A stretch of 64,000 nt of DNA, from positions 434,001 to 498,000 of the forward strand of contig NZ_FOFG01000001.1 in NCBI RefSeq assembly GCF_900110915.1. The letters run 5' to 3'. The position numbers were made by a program, and so were the translations under genes. This stretch comes from Faunimonas pinastri (GTDB taxonomy: Bacteria > Pseudomonadota > Alphaproteobacteria > Rhizobiales > Afifellaceae). Below are positions 9,648 through 18,069 of the stretch, one piece after another (position 1 is the first letter of the stretch; every line of letters starts with the position of its first letter). The notes under the pieces were generated by a model, which saw only the letters and a program-made list of their open reading frames with translations, searched no databases and was not told the DNA's origin.

Positions 9648-10751
9648 TCAGGTATTGAAGCGGAAGTGCAGGACGTCGCCGTCGCGCACGACATATTCCT
9701 TGCCCTCGTCCCGGGCCTTGCCCGCTTCCTTCGCGCCGACTTCACCGCCGAGCGCGATGTAATCCTCGTAGCCGATCGTGAAGGCGCGAATGAACCCGCG
9801 CTCGAAATCCGTGTGGATGACGCCAGCAGCCGCGGGCGCCTTGGTGCCCTTCAGGATCGTCCAGGCGCGTGCTTCCTTGGGGCCGACGGTGAAATAGGTG
9901 ATGAGGTGCAGGAGATCGTAGCCGGCGCGGATCAGCCGGTCGAGGCCGGGCTCCTCAAGGCCGATCGTCTCCATGAACTCCGCCTCTTCCTCGTCGGAAA
10001 GCTGGGCGATCTCGGCTTCGATGGCGGCGGAGATGACGACGAAGCCAGCGCCTTCCGCTTCCGCCTTGGCGCGAACGCGCTCGCTTTCCGCATTGCCCGT
10101 CGCGGCGTCTTCTTCGGCGACGTTGCAGACGTAAAGAACCGGCTTGGATGTCAGGAGGTTCAGGCCGTCAAGGATGACGCGATCATCCGGCGAGCAATCG
10201 GCCAGCATGGCGCGGACAGGCTTGCCGTTCTGCAGCAGCTCCAGCGCCTTCTCCATGATCGGCGCGATCGCGGCGGCTTCCTTGTCCTTGGCGGCGGCCT
10301 TCTTCTTCAGCGCGGGGAGGCGGCGCTCCAGGCTGTCGAGATCGGAGAGCATGAGCTCGGTTTCCACCGTGTCGGCATCGGCGATCGGGTCGATCTTGCC
10401 TTCAACATGGGTGATGTCCTCATCCACGAAGCAGCGCAGCACGTGGGCGATGGCATCCACCTCACGGATATTGGCGAGGAACTGGTTGCCGAGGCCTTCA
10501 CCCTTGGAAGCGCCGCGCACCAGGCCGGCGATGTCGACGAAGGTCAGCCGCGTCGGGATGATGTTGCCGGATTTCGCGATCTTGGCGAGTTCCTTAAGGC
10601 GCGGATCGGGAACGGCGACCTCGCCGGTGTTCGGCTCGATCGTGCAGAAGGGATAGTTCGCCGCCTGCGCCGCCGCCGTGCGCGTCAGCGCGTTGAAGAG
10701 AGTGGACTTGCCGACATTCGGAAGTCCCACGATACCGCAACGAAAACCCAT
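9648..10751 (-). CDS. ychF: Redox-regulated ribosome-associated ATPase YchF (OLA1 family)
   Basis: An Obg-family P-loop protein that prefers ATP and binds ribosomes; implicated in translation and oxidative-stress responses. The 367 residues contain the G1 loop GLPNVGKSTLFNALT, the switch II segment DIAGLVRGASKGEGLGNQFL, and the altered G4 motif NVAE in place of NKxD, which is typical of YchF and relaxes GTP specificity. The C-terminal TGS domain starts near LLHLITYFTVG and ends with DYVVRDGDVLHFRFN-like residues. It lies downstream of pth and rplY on the same strand, 115 bases from pth. Confidence 0.96.
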   Translation of the reverse strand: MGFRCGIVGLPNVGKSTLFNALTRTAAAQAANYPFCTIEPNTGEVAVPDPRLKELAKIAKSGNIIPTRLTFVDIAGLVRGASKGEGLGNQFLANIREVDAIAHVLRCFVDEDITHVEGKIDPIADADTVETELMLSDLDSLERRLPALKKKAAAKDKEAAAIAPIMEKALELLQNGKPVRAMLADCSPDDRVILDGLNLLTSKPVLYVCNVAEEDAATGNAESERVRAKAEAEGAGFVVISAAIEAEIAQLSDEEEAEFMETIGLEEPGLDRLIRAGYDLLHLITYFTVGPKEARAWTILKGTKAPAAAGVIHTDFERGFIRAFTIGYEDYIALGGEVGAKEAGKARDEGKEYVVRDGDVLHFRFNT

Positions 10752-10866
10752 GAACCCTGATCCCTGAACGGCTGGCCGGACATCCGTCTGGACGAAATCC
10801 GCGCCTTTGAAAAGAAGTGCCGGCTCCCGAGCGGGCCGGAGATGCTGCCTTCCGGCAGCTGATAAG

Positions 10867-11637
10867 TCAGTCGCGCCCGAGAAGCTTCTTCAGGCCGTCC
10901 GCCAGCGCTCCGCCCCGCGACTCGGACGCCTTCTGCGGGTCGGCGCGCACGAAAGCGCCGGGCTTCGGACGGTTATCGGTGGTGGCGGGCACCGGGGCGG
11001 GCGAGGGGGCTTCCCGCTTCGGCTTTTCCGCCGCCTTGCCGTCCCTGGAGCCCGAAGACGCGCCGCCTTCCACGTCGAGATGGACGCGGTTCATGAAGCG
11101 CGAATCGGCATCCGCGCCTTCCGCCAGCATGGGCGCGTGGTCGGCGATGGAGCGCAGCAGGGGCTCCAGCCAGCTTCCGTCCGCCTTGGAAAAATCGCCC
11201 AGCACATGGCCGAGGACGAGCTCCTTGTGGCCGGGATGGCCGATACCGAGGCGCAGGCGGCGGTAATCCTTGCCGATATGGGCGTCGATGGAGCGAAGAC
11301 CGTTATGGCCGCCATTGCCGCCCCCGGTCTTGACCCGGAACTTGCCGGCGGCGAGATCCAGTTCGTCGTGCATCACGGCGATGTCGGCGGGCGTGATCTT
11401 GAAGAAGCGCATCGCCTGGCCAACGGACCGGCCGCTCTCGTTCATGAAGGTGGAGGGCTTGAGGACGATCGCCTTCTCGCCACCCAAAACGCCTTCCGAG
11501 ACCTCGCCGTCGAAACGGCTGCGCCATGGGGAAAAGCCATGGCGGCGAACGATCTCGTCCGCCGCCATGAAGCCGATATTGTGCCTGTTGTTCTGGTATC
11601 GCGTTCCGGGATTGCCGAGACCGACGATCAGCAGCAT
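10867..11637 (-). CDS. pth: Peptidyl-tRNA hydrolase with C-terminal extension
   Basis: Cleaves the ester bond of peptidyl-tRNAs released by abortive translation. The catalytic core has [18 protein letters not shown] (Asn9, His19), [11 protein letters not shown] and MHDELDL with the catalytic Asp. The core ends near residue 190; the remaining 65 or so residues form a Pro/Ala/Lys-rich tail ending [15 protein letters not shown]. Such tails are common in alphaproteobacterial Pth and have no known role. It lies 29 bases downstream of rplY, a conserved pairing. Confidence 0.95.
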   Translation of the reverse strand: MLLIVGLGNPGTRYQNNRHNIGFMAADEIVRRHGFSPWRSRFDGEVSEGVLGGEKAIVLKPSTFMNESGRSVGQAMRFFKITPADIAVMHDELDLAAGKFRVKTGGGNGGHNGLRSIDAHIGKDYRRLRLGIGHPGHKELVLGHVLGDFSKADGSWLEPLLRSIADHAPMLAEGADADSRFMNRVHLDVEGGASSGSRDGKAAEKPKREAPSPAPVPATTDNRPKPGAFVRADPQKASESRGGALADGLKKLLGRD

Positions 11638-11666
11638 GGCAGGCTCCGTAATGTCCGGCGGGAGGC

Positions 11667-12296
11667 TTACGCCTCGCTCTCGCCTTCGGTCGTCTCAGCT
11701 GCACCCGCGGCGTTCTCTTCCGAGGTCAGCGCGGCCGGAGCGGCGATCGTGGCGATCGTGAAGTCGCGATCGGAGATCGTCGGGCGCACGCCTTCCGGCA
11801 GGTTCACGGCGGAGACGTGAATGCTGTCGCCAACGTCATGGCCGGCGAGATCCACGGTGATGGATTCCGGAATCGCGTCGACGGGAACGATGAGCTCCAG
11901 GTGGTGGCGGACGATGTTGAGGACGCCGCCGCGCTTGATGCCGGGGGACTTCTCATCGTTGACGAAGTGCACGGGCACTTCGACGACCAGCGTGGCGCCT
12001 TCGGCGATGCGCAGGAAGTCGATGTGCATCAGCGTGTCCTTGATCGGATCCAGCTGATAGTCCTTCGGGATCACGCGGATGGCTTCGCCGCCGACTTCGA
12101 TCTCGATGATGTGGGTGAGGAAACCGCCGGCATGCAGCTTCATCGTCACTTCCTTCTGGGGAAGCGAGATGGCGAGCGGGGTCTTCTTGTCACCATAGAT
12201 GATGGCCGGGACTTTGTTCGCACGGCGAACGGCGCGAGAGGCCCCCTTGCCAACTCCGTCGCGAGCCTCAGCCTTGAGCTGGGTAACTTCGCTCAT
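11667..12296 (-). CDS. rplY: 50S ribosomal protein L25 / general stress protein Ctc
   Basis: Binds 5S rRNA in the large subunit. This is the long Ctc/TL5 form (209 residues): an N-terminal L25 beta-barrel (residues 1-95, beginning [22 protein letters not shown]) and a C-terminal TL5 domain, ending in an acidic tail [16 protein letters not shown]. The ATG at 12296 is preceded by AGGAG; an upstream start at 12332 would fall within the leader terminator and is rejected. A promoter and a terminator-like hairpin precede it, see the separate entries. Confidence 0.95.
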   Translation of the reverse strand: MSEVTQLKAEARDGVGKGASRAVRRANKVPAIIYGDKKTPLAISLPQKEVTMKLHAGGFLTHIIEIEVGGEAIRVIPKDYQLDPIKDTLMHIDFLRIAEGATLVVEVPVHFVNDEKSPGIKRGGVLNIVRHHLELIVPVDAIPESITVDLAGHDVGDSIHVSAVNLPEGVRPTISDRDFTIATIAAPAALTSEENAAGAAETTEGESEA

Positions 12297-12317
12297 GGTC
12301 AGTTCTCCTGATTGGAA

Positions 12318-12343
12318 TGAAAAAAGCCGCACATGCGGCTTCC
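12318..12343 (-). terminator. Intrinsic terminator in the rplY 5' leader (possible attenuator)
   Basis: Read on the minus strand: AAGCCGC-ATGT-GCGGCTT followed by a run of T residues (forward A run 12320-12325). It sits between the predicted rplY promoter and the rplY ribosome site, only about 24 bases upstream of the start codon. No minus-strand gene lies immediately upstream that it could terminate, since the neighbouring gene is on the plus strand. Confidence 0.7.
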
Positions 12344-12376
12344 AGCGCGGCCTCCAAGGGTGCCGACACTGGCGCC

Positions 12377-12405
12377 CCTATACAGGACTTTTCCCCTGAG
12401 CGCAA
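12377..12405 (-). promoter_or_regulatory. Predicted housekeeping promoter of rplY
   Basis: Minus-strand TTGCGC (12405-12400) and TATAGG (12382-12377) separated by exactly 17 bases. Transcription would begin near 12370, giving a leader of about 75 bases that contains the terminator-like hairpin. Confidence 0.55.
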
Positions 12406-12451
12406 ATTGCGGGACGGCCGCTTCCGGTGGCCGTATGGAGGGGGAAGCGAC

Positions 12452-12847
12452 ATGGACGAGGCCAGAACGATCGGGGTTTTCATCGCGCGAAACTGGCGCG
12501 ACGTCTACGATATGGCGTGGCGGCCGGAATTCTTCCCTCGCTGGGCGTCGGGTCTGAGCGAGGCGGGGTTACGGCCGGACGGCGACGGCTGGACGGCGCA
12601 GGGGCCGGAAGGGCCGGTGCGGATCCGCTTCTCTCCCCACAACGCGTTCGGCATCATGGATCACTGGGTGGACATCGGCGCGGGCCGCATCGTCTATGTG
12701 CCGCTGCGCATCGTGGAGAACGGAAGCGGCGCGCAAGCGATGCTCACCTTGCTCCGCCAGCCCGGCATGAGCGATGCGAAATTCTCGGAAGACGCCGGCT
12801 GGGTCGAGCGGGATCTCCGGGCGCTGAAGGCGCTGGCCGAGGGCTGA
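12452..12847 (+). CDS. Small SRPBCC-like protein of unknown function
   Basis: A 131-residue soluble protein, probably cytoplasmic (no signal peptide or membrane helix). The pattern of the first 100 residues (IARNWRDVYDMAWRPEFFPRWASG, then alternating beta segments, then FGIMDHWVDIG and VYVPLRIVENGSGA, and a C-terminal helix with WVERDLRALKALAEG) resembles START/SRPBCC ligand-binding folds. No ligand can be inferred. The ATG at 12452 follows GGAGGGGG. It is convergent with katE. Confidence 0.7.
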   Translation: MDEARTIGVFIARNWRDVYDMAWRPEFFPRWASGLSEAGLRPDGDGWTAQGPEGPVRIRFSPHNAFGIMDHWVDIGAGRIVYVPLRIVENGSGAQAMLTLLRQPGMSDAKFSEDAGWVERDLRALKALAEG

Positions 12848-12862
12848 CATTGCCAACGAAGA

Positions 12863-12885
12863 GAGGCGGCAGCGCGTGCCGCCTC
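12863..12885. terminator. Bidirectional terminator-like hairpin between the SRPBCC gene and katE
   Basis: A nine-base perfect stem GAGGCGGCA / TGCCGCCTC with a GCGCG loop, located in the 59-base gap between two convergent stops. T runs are weak on both sides. Confidence 0.6.
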
Positions 12886-12906
12886 CCGTGTCGGTTCCGG
12901 CTGCGC

Positions 12907-15054
12907 TCAGGCCGGGATGGAGGCGACGTCCCGGTCGAAGAAGCGGTGCTGCTTCATGGCTTCCTTCAGCGCATCGAAGACGCCGGAAACCCCGGCCGAG
13001 CCGGGCGCCACGATCAGACCCTTGTCGCTGGTGACGGAGCTGGCGGAAGAGGAGAGCCCCTCGATCGCCGTCTTGCCCAGCACTTCCACGCCTTCACCCA
13101 TCGCCGCGATCGGCTTGCCATGGGCGTAGGCCTCGTTCAGGAAGTGGATCGCCGCACCCATCTTGGCGACCGTTGCGGCGCTTTCCGCGCCGCCGGGAAC
13201 AAAGACGGCGTCGTAGATCACGGAAGCGGCGTTCGGAGCCGCGCGGTCCACGGCCACGGCCTCGCCGTTCCGGCCCTTGATGGTGCCGTTGGTCTTGGCG
13301 ATGACCTCGGCCAGCGCGCCCTCGGCGAGAAGCTTCTTCTTGAGGCCGGTGACCTGGTCTGCATCGACGCCGTCGGCGGCGAGGATCGCGACCTTGCGGC
13401 CGGTGATCGCATCGGCCGGCTTGTCCATGCTCAGCGCCGGTGAGGACTTGCCATGGTTCGGCTTGGACGCAGCGGTAACCTGGAGGCCGATATGCTTGGC
13501 GACGCGGCTCGCCAGTTCGCCGTCGACATTGGCGAGGAGCTCGTTGACCACGCGTTCCTGGATCGCCTTGGTCTCCACCATGTTCAGCTCGAAGGAGATT
13601 GCGGCCACGATGTGGTCCTTCTCCCATGTCGCCATGCTGTTCCAGAACAAGGTCGCCTGGCTGAAATGATCGCCGAAGCTCGGGCTGCGCTGGCGAATCT
13701 TCACGCCGTCGATCTTCTCGGCATAGCTGACGAAGGCCTTCATGCCTTCCGGTGAATGCGCCGGGCAGCCGTTGCCCAGCGAGTTCGGGAAGTAGGAAAC
13801 GCGGCCCTTGTTGATCGTCTGCCGCGCCATCGCGTCGCGCTGGTTGTTATGGACCGGGCAGACCGGCCGGTTGATCGGCAGTTCCGCGAAGTTCGGTCCG
13901 ACGCGACGAAGCTGCGTGTCGATATAGGAGAAGAGCCGGCCCTGCAGCAGCGGGTCGTTGGAGAAGTCGATGCCGGGCACCACGTGGCCGGGATGGAAGG
14001 CGACCTGCTCGGTTTCGGCGAAGTAATTGTCCACGTTGCGGTTGAGCACGATCTTGCCGAGCATGCGAACCGGCACGTCCTCCTCCGGGATGATCTTGGT
14101 CGGATCCAGGATGTCGAAGTCGAACTTCATCTCGTCTTCTTCCGGCACCACCTGCACGCCGAATTCCCATTCCGGGTAGTCGCCGCGCTCGATCGCGTCG
14201 AACAGGTCACGGCGATTGAAGTCGGGGTCCTTGCCCGCGATCTTCTGCGCCTCATCCCAGACCAGCGAGTGAATGCCCTTCTTGGGCTTCAGGTGGAACT
14301 TGACGAAGGACGACACTCCCTCCGCCGTGACGAAGCGGAACGTGTGGATGCCAAAGCCCTGCATGGTGGCAAGCGAGCGCGGCAGCGCGCGGTCGGACAT
14401 CACCCACATCAGCATGTGCGTGATCTCGGGCGTCAGCGAGGCGAAATCCCAGAAGGTATCGTGGGCTGACTGGGCCTGCGGGATCTCGTTATGCGGCTCC
14501 GGTTTCACCGCATGGATGAGATCCGGGAACTTGATCGCGTCCTGGATGAAGAAGATCGGGATGTTGTTGCCGACGAGATCCCAGACACCCTCGTCGGTAT
14601 AGAACTTCATGGCGAAACCGCGCACGTCGCGGGGCGTGTCGGCCGAGCCGCGCGAGCCCGCCACGGTGGAGAAGCGGATGAACATCGGCGTCTGCTTGCC
14701 CTTCTCCGAGAAGAGGCCAGCCTGGGTTATGTCCGTCGCGGAGCCGTAGGACTCGAAGTAGCCGTGTGCCGCGACACCGCGCGCATGCACAACGCGTTCG
14801 GGAATGCGCTCATGGTCGAAATGCGTCATTTTCTCGCGGAAGTGGAAGTCTTCCATGAGGGTCGGGCCGCGCAGGCCCGCCTTCAGCGAGTTCTGGTCGT
14901 CGCTGACGAGCAGTCCCTGGTTGGTGGTCATGCGCTCGCCGGGATCGACAAGGTCGCGCTGCAGGTCGCGGTCCTTGCTCGTGGCGTCGACGGGGCTCGC
15001 GGCGTTCGCGGGGCTCGTAGCGTTGGCGGGGGGACGCTTCACCGTTTCGCTCAT
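12907..15054 (-). CDS. katE: Large-subunit catalase HPII
   Basis: A cytoplasmic monofunctional haem catalase that disproportionates hydrogen peroxide. The 715-residue length and two-part structure mark the large-subunit clade. The core contains the distal histidine in [30 protein letters not shown] with the distal asparagine region, and the proximal haem ligand in [14 protein letters not shown]. From about residue 560 there is a flavodoxin-like/DJ-1-PfpI domain ([30 protein letters not shown]). The N-terminus has a short Ala/Asn/Pro-rich repeat ([17 protein letters not shown]). Likely a stationary-phase or general-stress gene by family. Confidence 0.97.
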   Translation of the reverse strand: MSETVKRPPANATSPANAASPVDATSKDRDLQRDLVDPGERMTTNQGLLVSDDQNSLKAGLRGPTLMEDFHFREKMTHFDHERIPERVVHARGVAAHGYFESYGSATDITQAGLFSEKGKQTPMFIRFSTVAGSRGSADTPRDVRGFAMKFYTDEGVWDLVGNNIPIFFIQDAIKFPDLIHAVKPEPHNEIPQAQSAHDTFWDFASLTPEITHMLMWVMSDRALPRSLATMQGFGIHTFRFVTAEGVSSFVKFHLKPKKGIHSLVWDEAQKIAGKDPDFNRRDLFDAIERGDYPEWEFGVQVVPEEDEMKFDFDILDPTKIIPEEDVPVRMLGKIVLNRNVDNYFAETEQVAFHPGHVVPGIDFSNDPLLQGRLFSYIDTQLRRVGPNFAELPINRPVCPVHNNQRDAMARQTINKGRVSYFPNSLGNGCPAHSPEGMKAFVSYAEKIDGVKIRQRSPSFGDHFSQATLFWNSMATWEKDHIVAAISFELNMVETKAIQERVVNELLANVDGELASRVAKHIGLQVTAASKPNHGKSSPALSMDKPADAITGRKVAILAADGVDADQVTGLKKKLLAEGALAEVIAKTNGTIKGRNGEAVAVDRAAPNAASVIYDAVFVPGGAESAATVAKMGAAIHFLNEAYAHGKPIAAMGEGVEVLGKTAIEGLSSSASSVTSDKGLIVAPGSAGVSGVFDALKEAMKQHRFFDRDVASIPA

Positions 15055-15160
15055 GTCCAGGCTCTTCCTATGGTGGATGAGCGGCTAATTCCACCAGATT
15101 GGAATGGTTCCATATCCAACTAACGGAAATCGGGAGCCGCCCTTCAGCCCGGCAGAAGGG

Positions 15161-17107
15161 TCAGGGCAGGGCGGAGGCGCTCTGGATGCGGGCGGCCGTT
15201 TCGTCGATCGCGACCTGGTTCAGGCGGACCGGTCGGTCCTCCGCCAGCCGCTCGCGATAGACATGCAGGAGGTCGGCGCGGATCTCTCGGGCGAGCTGCC
15301 GGTTCACCGCACGCGCTTCCGCCGGATCGTCGGCCATTTCCGGCCAGTTCACCTCGTCGACCCGGAGAAGGGTGCGGGTCTCGGGATGCGGGCCGTTCGC
15401 CAGCGCGACCGTGCCGCGCGGACCGATGAACCCCTTGGAGACCGCCTCCGGGGTGAGCTCGCCGGGATGCGATCCGCGCCGCAGGTGGTCGGCCGTCTTC
15501 ACCTCCGCGCCGATCTCCGAAGCCACCGCATCCAGCGCCCGGCCCGATGCGAGCTGCTGGAGAAGCTGCCTCGCCCGCTCCGCCACGCGCTTCTGGTTTT
15601 CCTGCTGGCGCCAGGCGGTCAAAACGCGGTCATGCGCCTCTGTCAGCCCCTGCTGGTGCGCCGGCGTGCTGGAAAGCACCTGATAATAGACGAACTTGTC
15701 CTGCTGCATCAGGGCTTCGTAGAAGGCGTAGCCGCTCTGGCGAAGGCGCAGCGGATCGGGGTGGTCGCCGGGCTTGGCGGCGAAGACGGCCTGAACGAGA
15801 TCCCGGCCGCCCGGCAGGTCCTGCGGCGTGCCGCTCGGGGCGGAGCCGTCGCGCTGCAGGCCGAGCACCCGGTAATCCAGCGAGAGGGTTTGCGCGATCG
15901 TTTCCAGCGACTGCCCGGCAGCCTCGCCCGCCTCGATCTTCCCGCGAAGCTCGGAGATCATGTTGCGGCCCTTGGTGCGCGCGATCTGGGCGCGCAGCCG
16001 CAGCGTGGCCTGGGCGATCGGCAGCACGCGCTCCGGCTGGATCGCGGTGACGCGGATGACGACGGGGCCAAACCGGCCGTTGGGGACGAGGACCGGCTTG
16101 TTCGCCTTCGCCGAGAACGCCGCATCGGCGATGGCCGGATCGTCGAGCCCGGATTTCGGGATGAAGCCGAGTTCCAGGCTCGGACCCGAAACCCCCTGGT
16201 CGCGGGCGATCTCCTCGAAGCTTCGCCCGCTCCTGAGGCTCTTGATCGCGGCTTCCGCTTCCGCCGAGCTGCCGAAGGGAATGCGCTGTACGGAGCGGCG
16301 CTCCGGCCGGGTGAACTCGGTCTTGCGCGCCTGGTAGGCGGCTGCGACTTCCTCGTCGCTGATCGCCTGCGGCTTCACCAACTGGTCCGGATCCAGCACG
16401 ACGAGGCCGCACGTCCGGGTTTCCGGCGCCTCGAAAGCCGTTTTGTGGCTGTCGAGGAAAGCTTGCAGGACGGAATCGTCGGGGTCGGGGAAGGGCGCCA
16501 GGGCAGCCGGCCCGACCAGCACGTAGGAGAGGTTCCGCTCTTCCTTGCTGTATTTGTAGAGGGCGTCGGCGAGGAGGTGCGGCGCGGAGGGGCCGGCCAG
16601 GACGGCGCTGGTGAGCTGGCCCGTCACCAGCTGCGAGTTCAGCGCCCGGAAATAATCGCCGCTGCTCAGGCCCGCATTGCCGAGCGCGCTCTGGAAGATG
16701 CCGGCATCAAAGGATCCCGTCATCCCGCGAAAGGCGGGGTTGGCCGCCAGGAACCGGCCGAGGATATCATCCGAGACGCCAAGACGGAGCCGCTGCGCCT
16801 CGTCGGCGAGCGCCGCCCGCGTCACCAGTTCGTGCAGCGTCTGCCGCGACAGGTCGGAAGGATCGAGATCTGCCGGACGGCCGGGTAGGTGGGAGAGGCG
16901 ACTGGTACGCTGCTGCAGGAGATAATCGAACTGGCGGGCGCTGACCCTCTCCCCGCCGACGGTGGCGATCGCGGCGGAATGCCCGATAAAGACGGCGATC
17001 AGTCCCCACCCCGCGAACAGGGTCGCGACCAGCAGGACGAAGGCCTTGCCCGGCCAGCCGGTGGCGACCCGCCGCAGTGCATCGCTCACCGGCCGCCGAT
17101 CAACCAT
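15161..17107 (-). CDS. SurA/PpiD-type peptidyl-prolyl cis-trans isomerase
   Basis: An inner-membrane-anchored periplasmic folding factor of the PpiD type. The 648 residues have a short cytoplasmic N-terminus, one membrane helix (FVLLVATLFAGWGLIAVFIG, about residues 22-42), a SurA_N-like chaperone region starting VGGERVSARQFDYLLQQR, and a central parvulin-like segment (ERRSVQRIPFGSSAEAEAAIKSL, GVSGPSLELGFIPKSGLDDP). The parvulin core looks poorly conserved, so prolyl isomerase activity is uncertain. I chose the ATG at 17107, just before the basic stretch and helix; in-frame starts up to 17200 exist. Confidence 0.88.
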   Translation of the reverse strand: MVDRRPVSDALRRVATGWPGKAFVLLVATLFAGWGLIAVFIGHSAAIATVGGERVSARQFDYLLQQRTSRLSHLPGRPADLDPSDLSRQTLHELVTRAALADEAQRLRLGVSDDILGRFLAANPAFRGMTGSFDAGIFQSALGNAGLSSGDYFRALNSQLVTGQLTSAVLAGPSAPHLLADALYKYSKEERNLSYVLVGPAALAPFPDPDDSVLQAFLDSHKTAFEAPETRTCGLVVLDPDQLVKPQAISDEEVAAAYQARKTEFTRPERRSVQRIPFGSSAEAEAAIKSLRSGRSFEEIARDQGVSGPSLELGFIPKSGLDDPAIADAAFSAKANKPVLVPNGRFGPVVIRVTAIQPERVLPIAQATLRLRAQIARTKGRNMISELRGKIEAGEAAGQSLETIAQTLSLDYRVLGLQRDGSAPSGTPQDLPGGRDLVQAVFAAKPGDHPDPLRLRQSGYAFYEALMQQDKFVYYQVLSSTPAHQQGLTEAHDRVLTAWRQQENQKRVAERARQLLQQLASGRALDAVASEIGAEVKTADHLRRGSHPGELTPEAVSKGFIGPRGTVALANGPHPETRTLLRVDEVNWPEMADDPAEARAVNRQLAREIRADLLHVYRERLAEDRPVRLNQVAIDETAARIQSASALP

Positions 17108-17428
17108 GAACCGCCAAGCCATCTTGCATCGGCAAGCCACCTTGAACCGAAGACCAGGCTTGAACAAACCGGCGTTGCCCCGCGTCCCTTGCGTCCGCAA
17201 GAAGAGTCTTGCTGAAGGCTTTGGTAAGGCCGCAGCCGGTTTCCGGCAAGGGAAGGGCGCCGGCCGGGGAAGCCGCCACGGGATGGAAGTCTCGCCGCGC
17301 TGGTGTGCAGGGGAACCCGTTCATGCCCTTTGCTTTACCTGCAAAAGTGGTCGCTTGATGGTCATGCCGCCATCGGAATGGTAGAAGGCCATCGATCGGG
17401 TCACGCAAACGCTGAAAGAGGGACGTGC
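17108..17428. other. Intergenic region between divergent foldase and SodC-like genes
   Basis: About 320 bases with no convincing gene or RNA. It must contain promoters for both divergent genes. I see a GGAAC at about 17309 without a clear partner at the expected -10 distance, and a weak inverted pair CTTTGC / GCAAAAG near 17329-17348. Part of the left edge could be coding if the foldase starts upstream. Confidence 0.5.
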
Positions 17429-17941
17429 ATGAAGAAACTCCTGCTCGCAGGTTTCGCCGCCGCCGGTCTCCTGGCGCCAGCCTGCGCCTCGGCCAAGGAC
17501 ACCGCCAGCGCGGCCATCCGCGGGCTGCACGGCGAGGACTACGGCACGGTCACGCTGACGGACACGACCGGGGGCGTCCTCCTGAAGATGGAGCTCAAGG
17601 GTCTGCCGGCAGGCGCGCACGGCGTTCACATTCACGCGACCGGCAAGTGCGACGCGCCCTTCTCCTCCGCCGGCGCCATCTACAACCCGGACAACGCCTC
17701 GCACGGCTTCATGTCTGAGGATGGACCGGAAGCGGGCGACCTGCCGAATATCCATGTCCCGGAAAGCGGCGCGCTGACCGTGGAAAGCCTCGCCCCGACG
17801 GTGTCGCTGGACGAGGACGAGGACGGCACGCTGTTCGACGATGACGGATCGGCCATCGTGATCACCGCCGATGCCGACGATTACAGCTCCGACCCGGACG
17901 GCAAGTCCGGCGCGCGCATCGCCTGCGGGATCATCAAATAG
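17429..17941 (+). CDS. SodC-fold exported protein with incomplete Cu/Zn site
   Basis: A 170-residue precursor with a signal peptide (cleavage near CASAKD) and an unmistakable Cu/Zn superoxide dismutase fold: GAHGVHIHATGKC, NPDNASHGF, AGDLPNIHVPESG and GARIACGII. The intramolecular disulfide pair (Cys74, Cys166) and the active-site arginine (Arg163) are kept. Of the six metal-binding histidines only His67, His69 and His92 remain, with Asp104. The bridging histidine is Ile84 (GAIYNP for GGHxNP), a zinc histidine is Glu101 (GPEAGD for GPHAGD) and the last copper histidine is Thr146 (VITADADDY for VIHAGxDDY). Classical dismutase activity is therefore unlikely. It precedes a Zur box and zinc-uptake genes; a metal-chaperone or structural role is only an inference. 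Confidence 0.85.
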   Translation: MKKLLLAGFAAAGLLAPACASAKDTASAAIRGLHGEDYGTVTLTDTTGGVLLKMELKGLPAGAHGVHIHATGKCDAPFSSAGAIYNPDNASHGFMSEDGPEAGDLPNIHVPESGALTVESLAPTVSLDEDEDGTLFDDDGSAIVITADADDYSSDPDGKSGARIACGIIK

Positions 17942-17965
17942 CGGACCCGCATGTGCCGGGTTGCA

Positions 17966-17982
17966 TTGTTATAACATAACGG
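17966..17982. promoter_or_regulatory. Zur box upstream of znuA
   Basis: GTTATAACATAAC at 17968-17980 is an inverted repeat GTTAT-N3-ATAAC, close to the alphaproteobacterial Zur operator GTTATAWTATAAC, in otherwise GC-rich DNA. It lies about 90 bases before the znuA ATG and 26 bases after the SodC-like stop. A Zur-like regulator is encoded 4.7 kb downstream. Binding would repress the uptake genes when zinc is plentiful. Confidence 0.8.
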
Positions 17983-18069
17983 GTACGTCGCTGGTCTCGG
18001 AGATCGGGCGCGTCTGCAGCCGCAGGGGAGCTCGCCTCCGCCAAGGAACCGAGTGAGCCAGAGGTCCCG

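Noticed and set aside
12321-12345. Hairpin before rplY as a terminator for a plus-strand transcript
   Set aside because: On the plus strand it is followed by GC-rich sequence with no T run, and no plus-strand gene ends there. The U run exists only on the minus strand.
15055-15120. GGAACC upstream of katE as a general-stress sigma factor promoter
   Set aside because: On the minus strand GGAACC is present near 15110, but no matching CGTT-type -10 was found at 16-17 bases. Too weak to report as a promoter.
17300-17345. GGAAC and CTTTGC/GCAAAAG motifs as promoter or hairpin for the SodC-like gene
   Set aside because: No proper -10 partner and only a short imperfect stem; likely chance.
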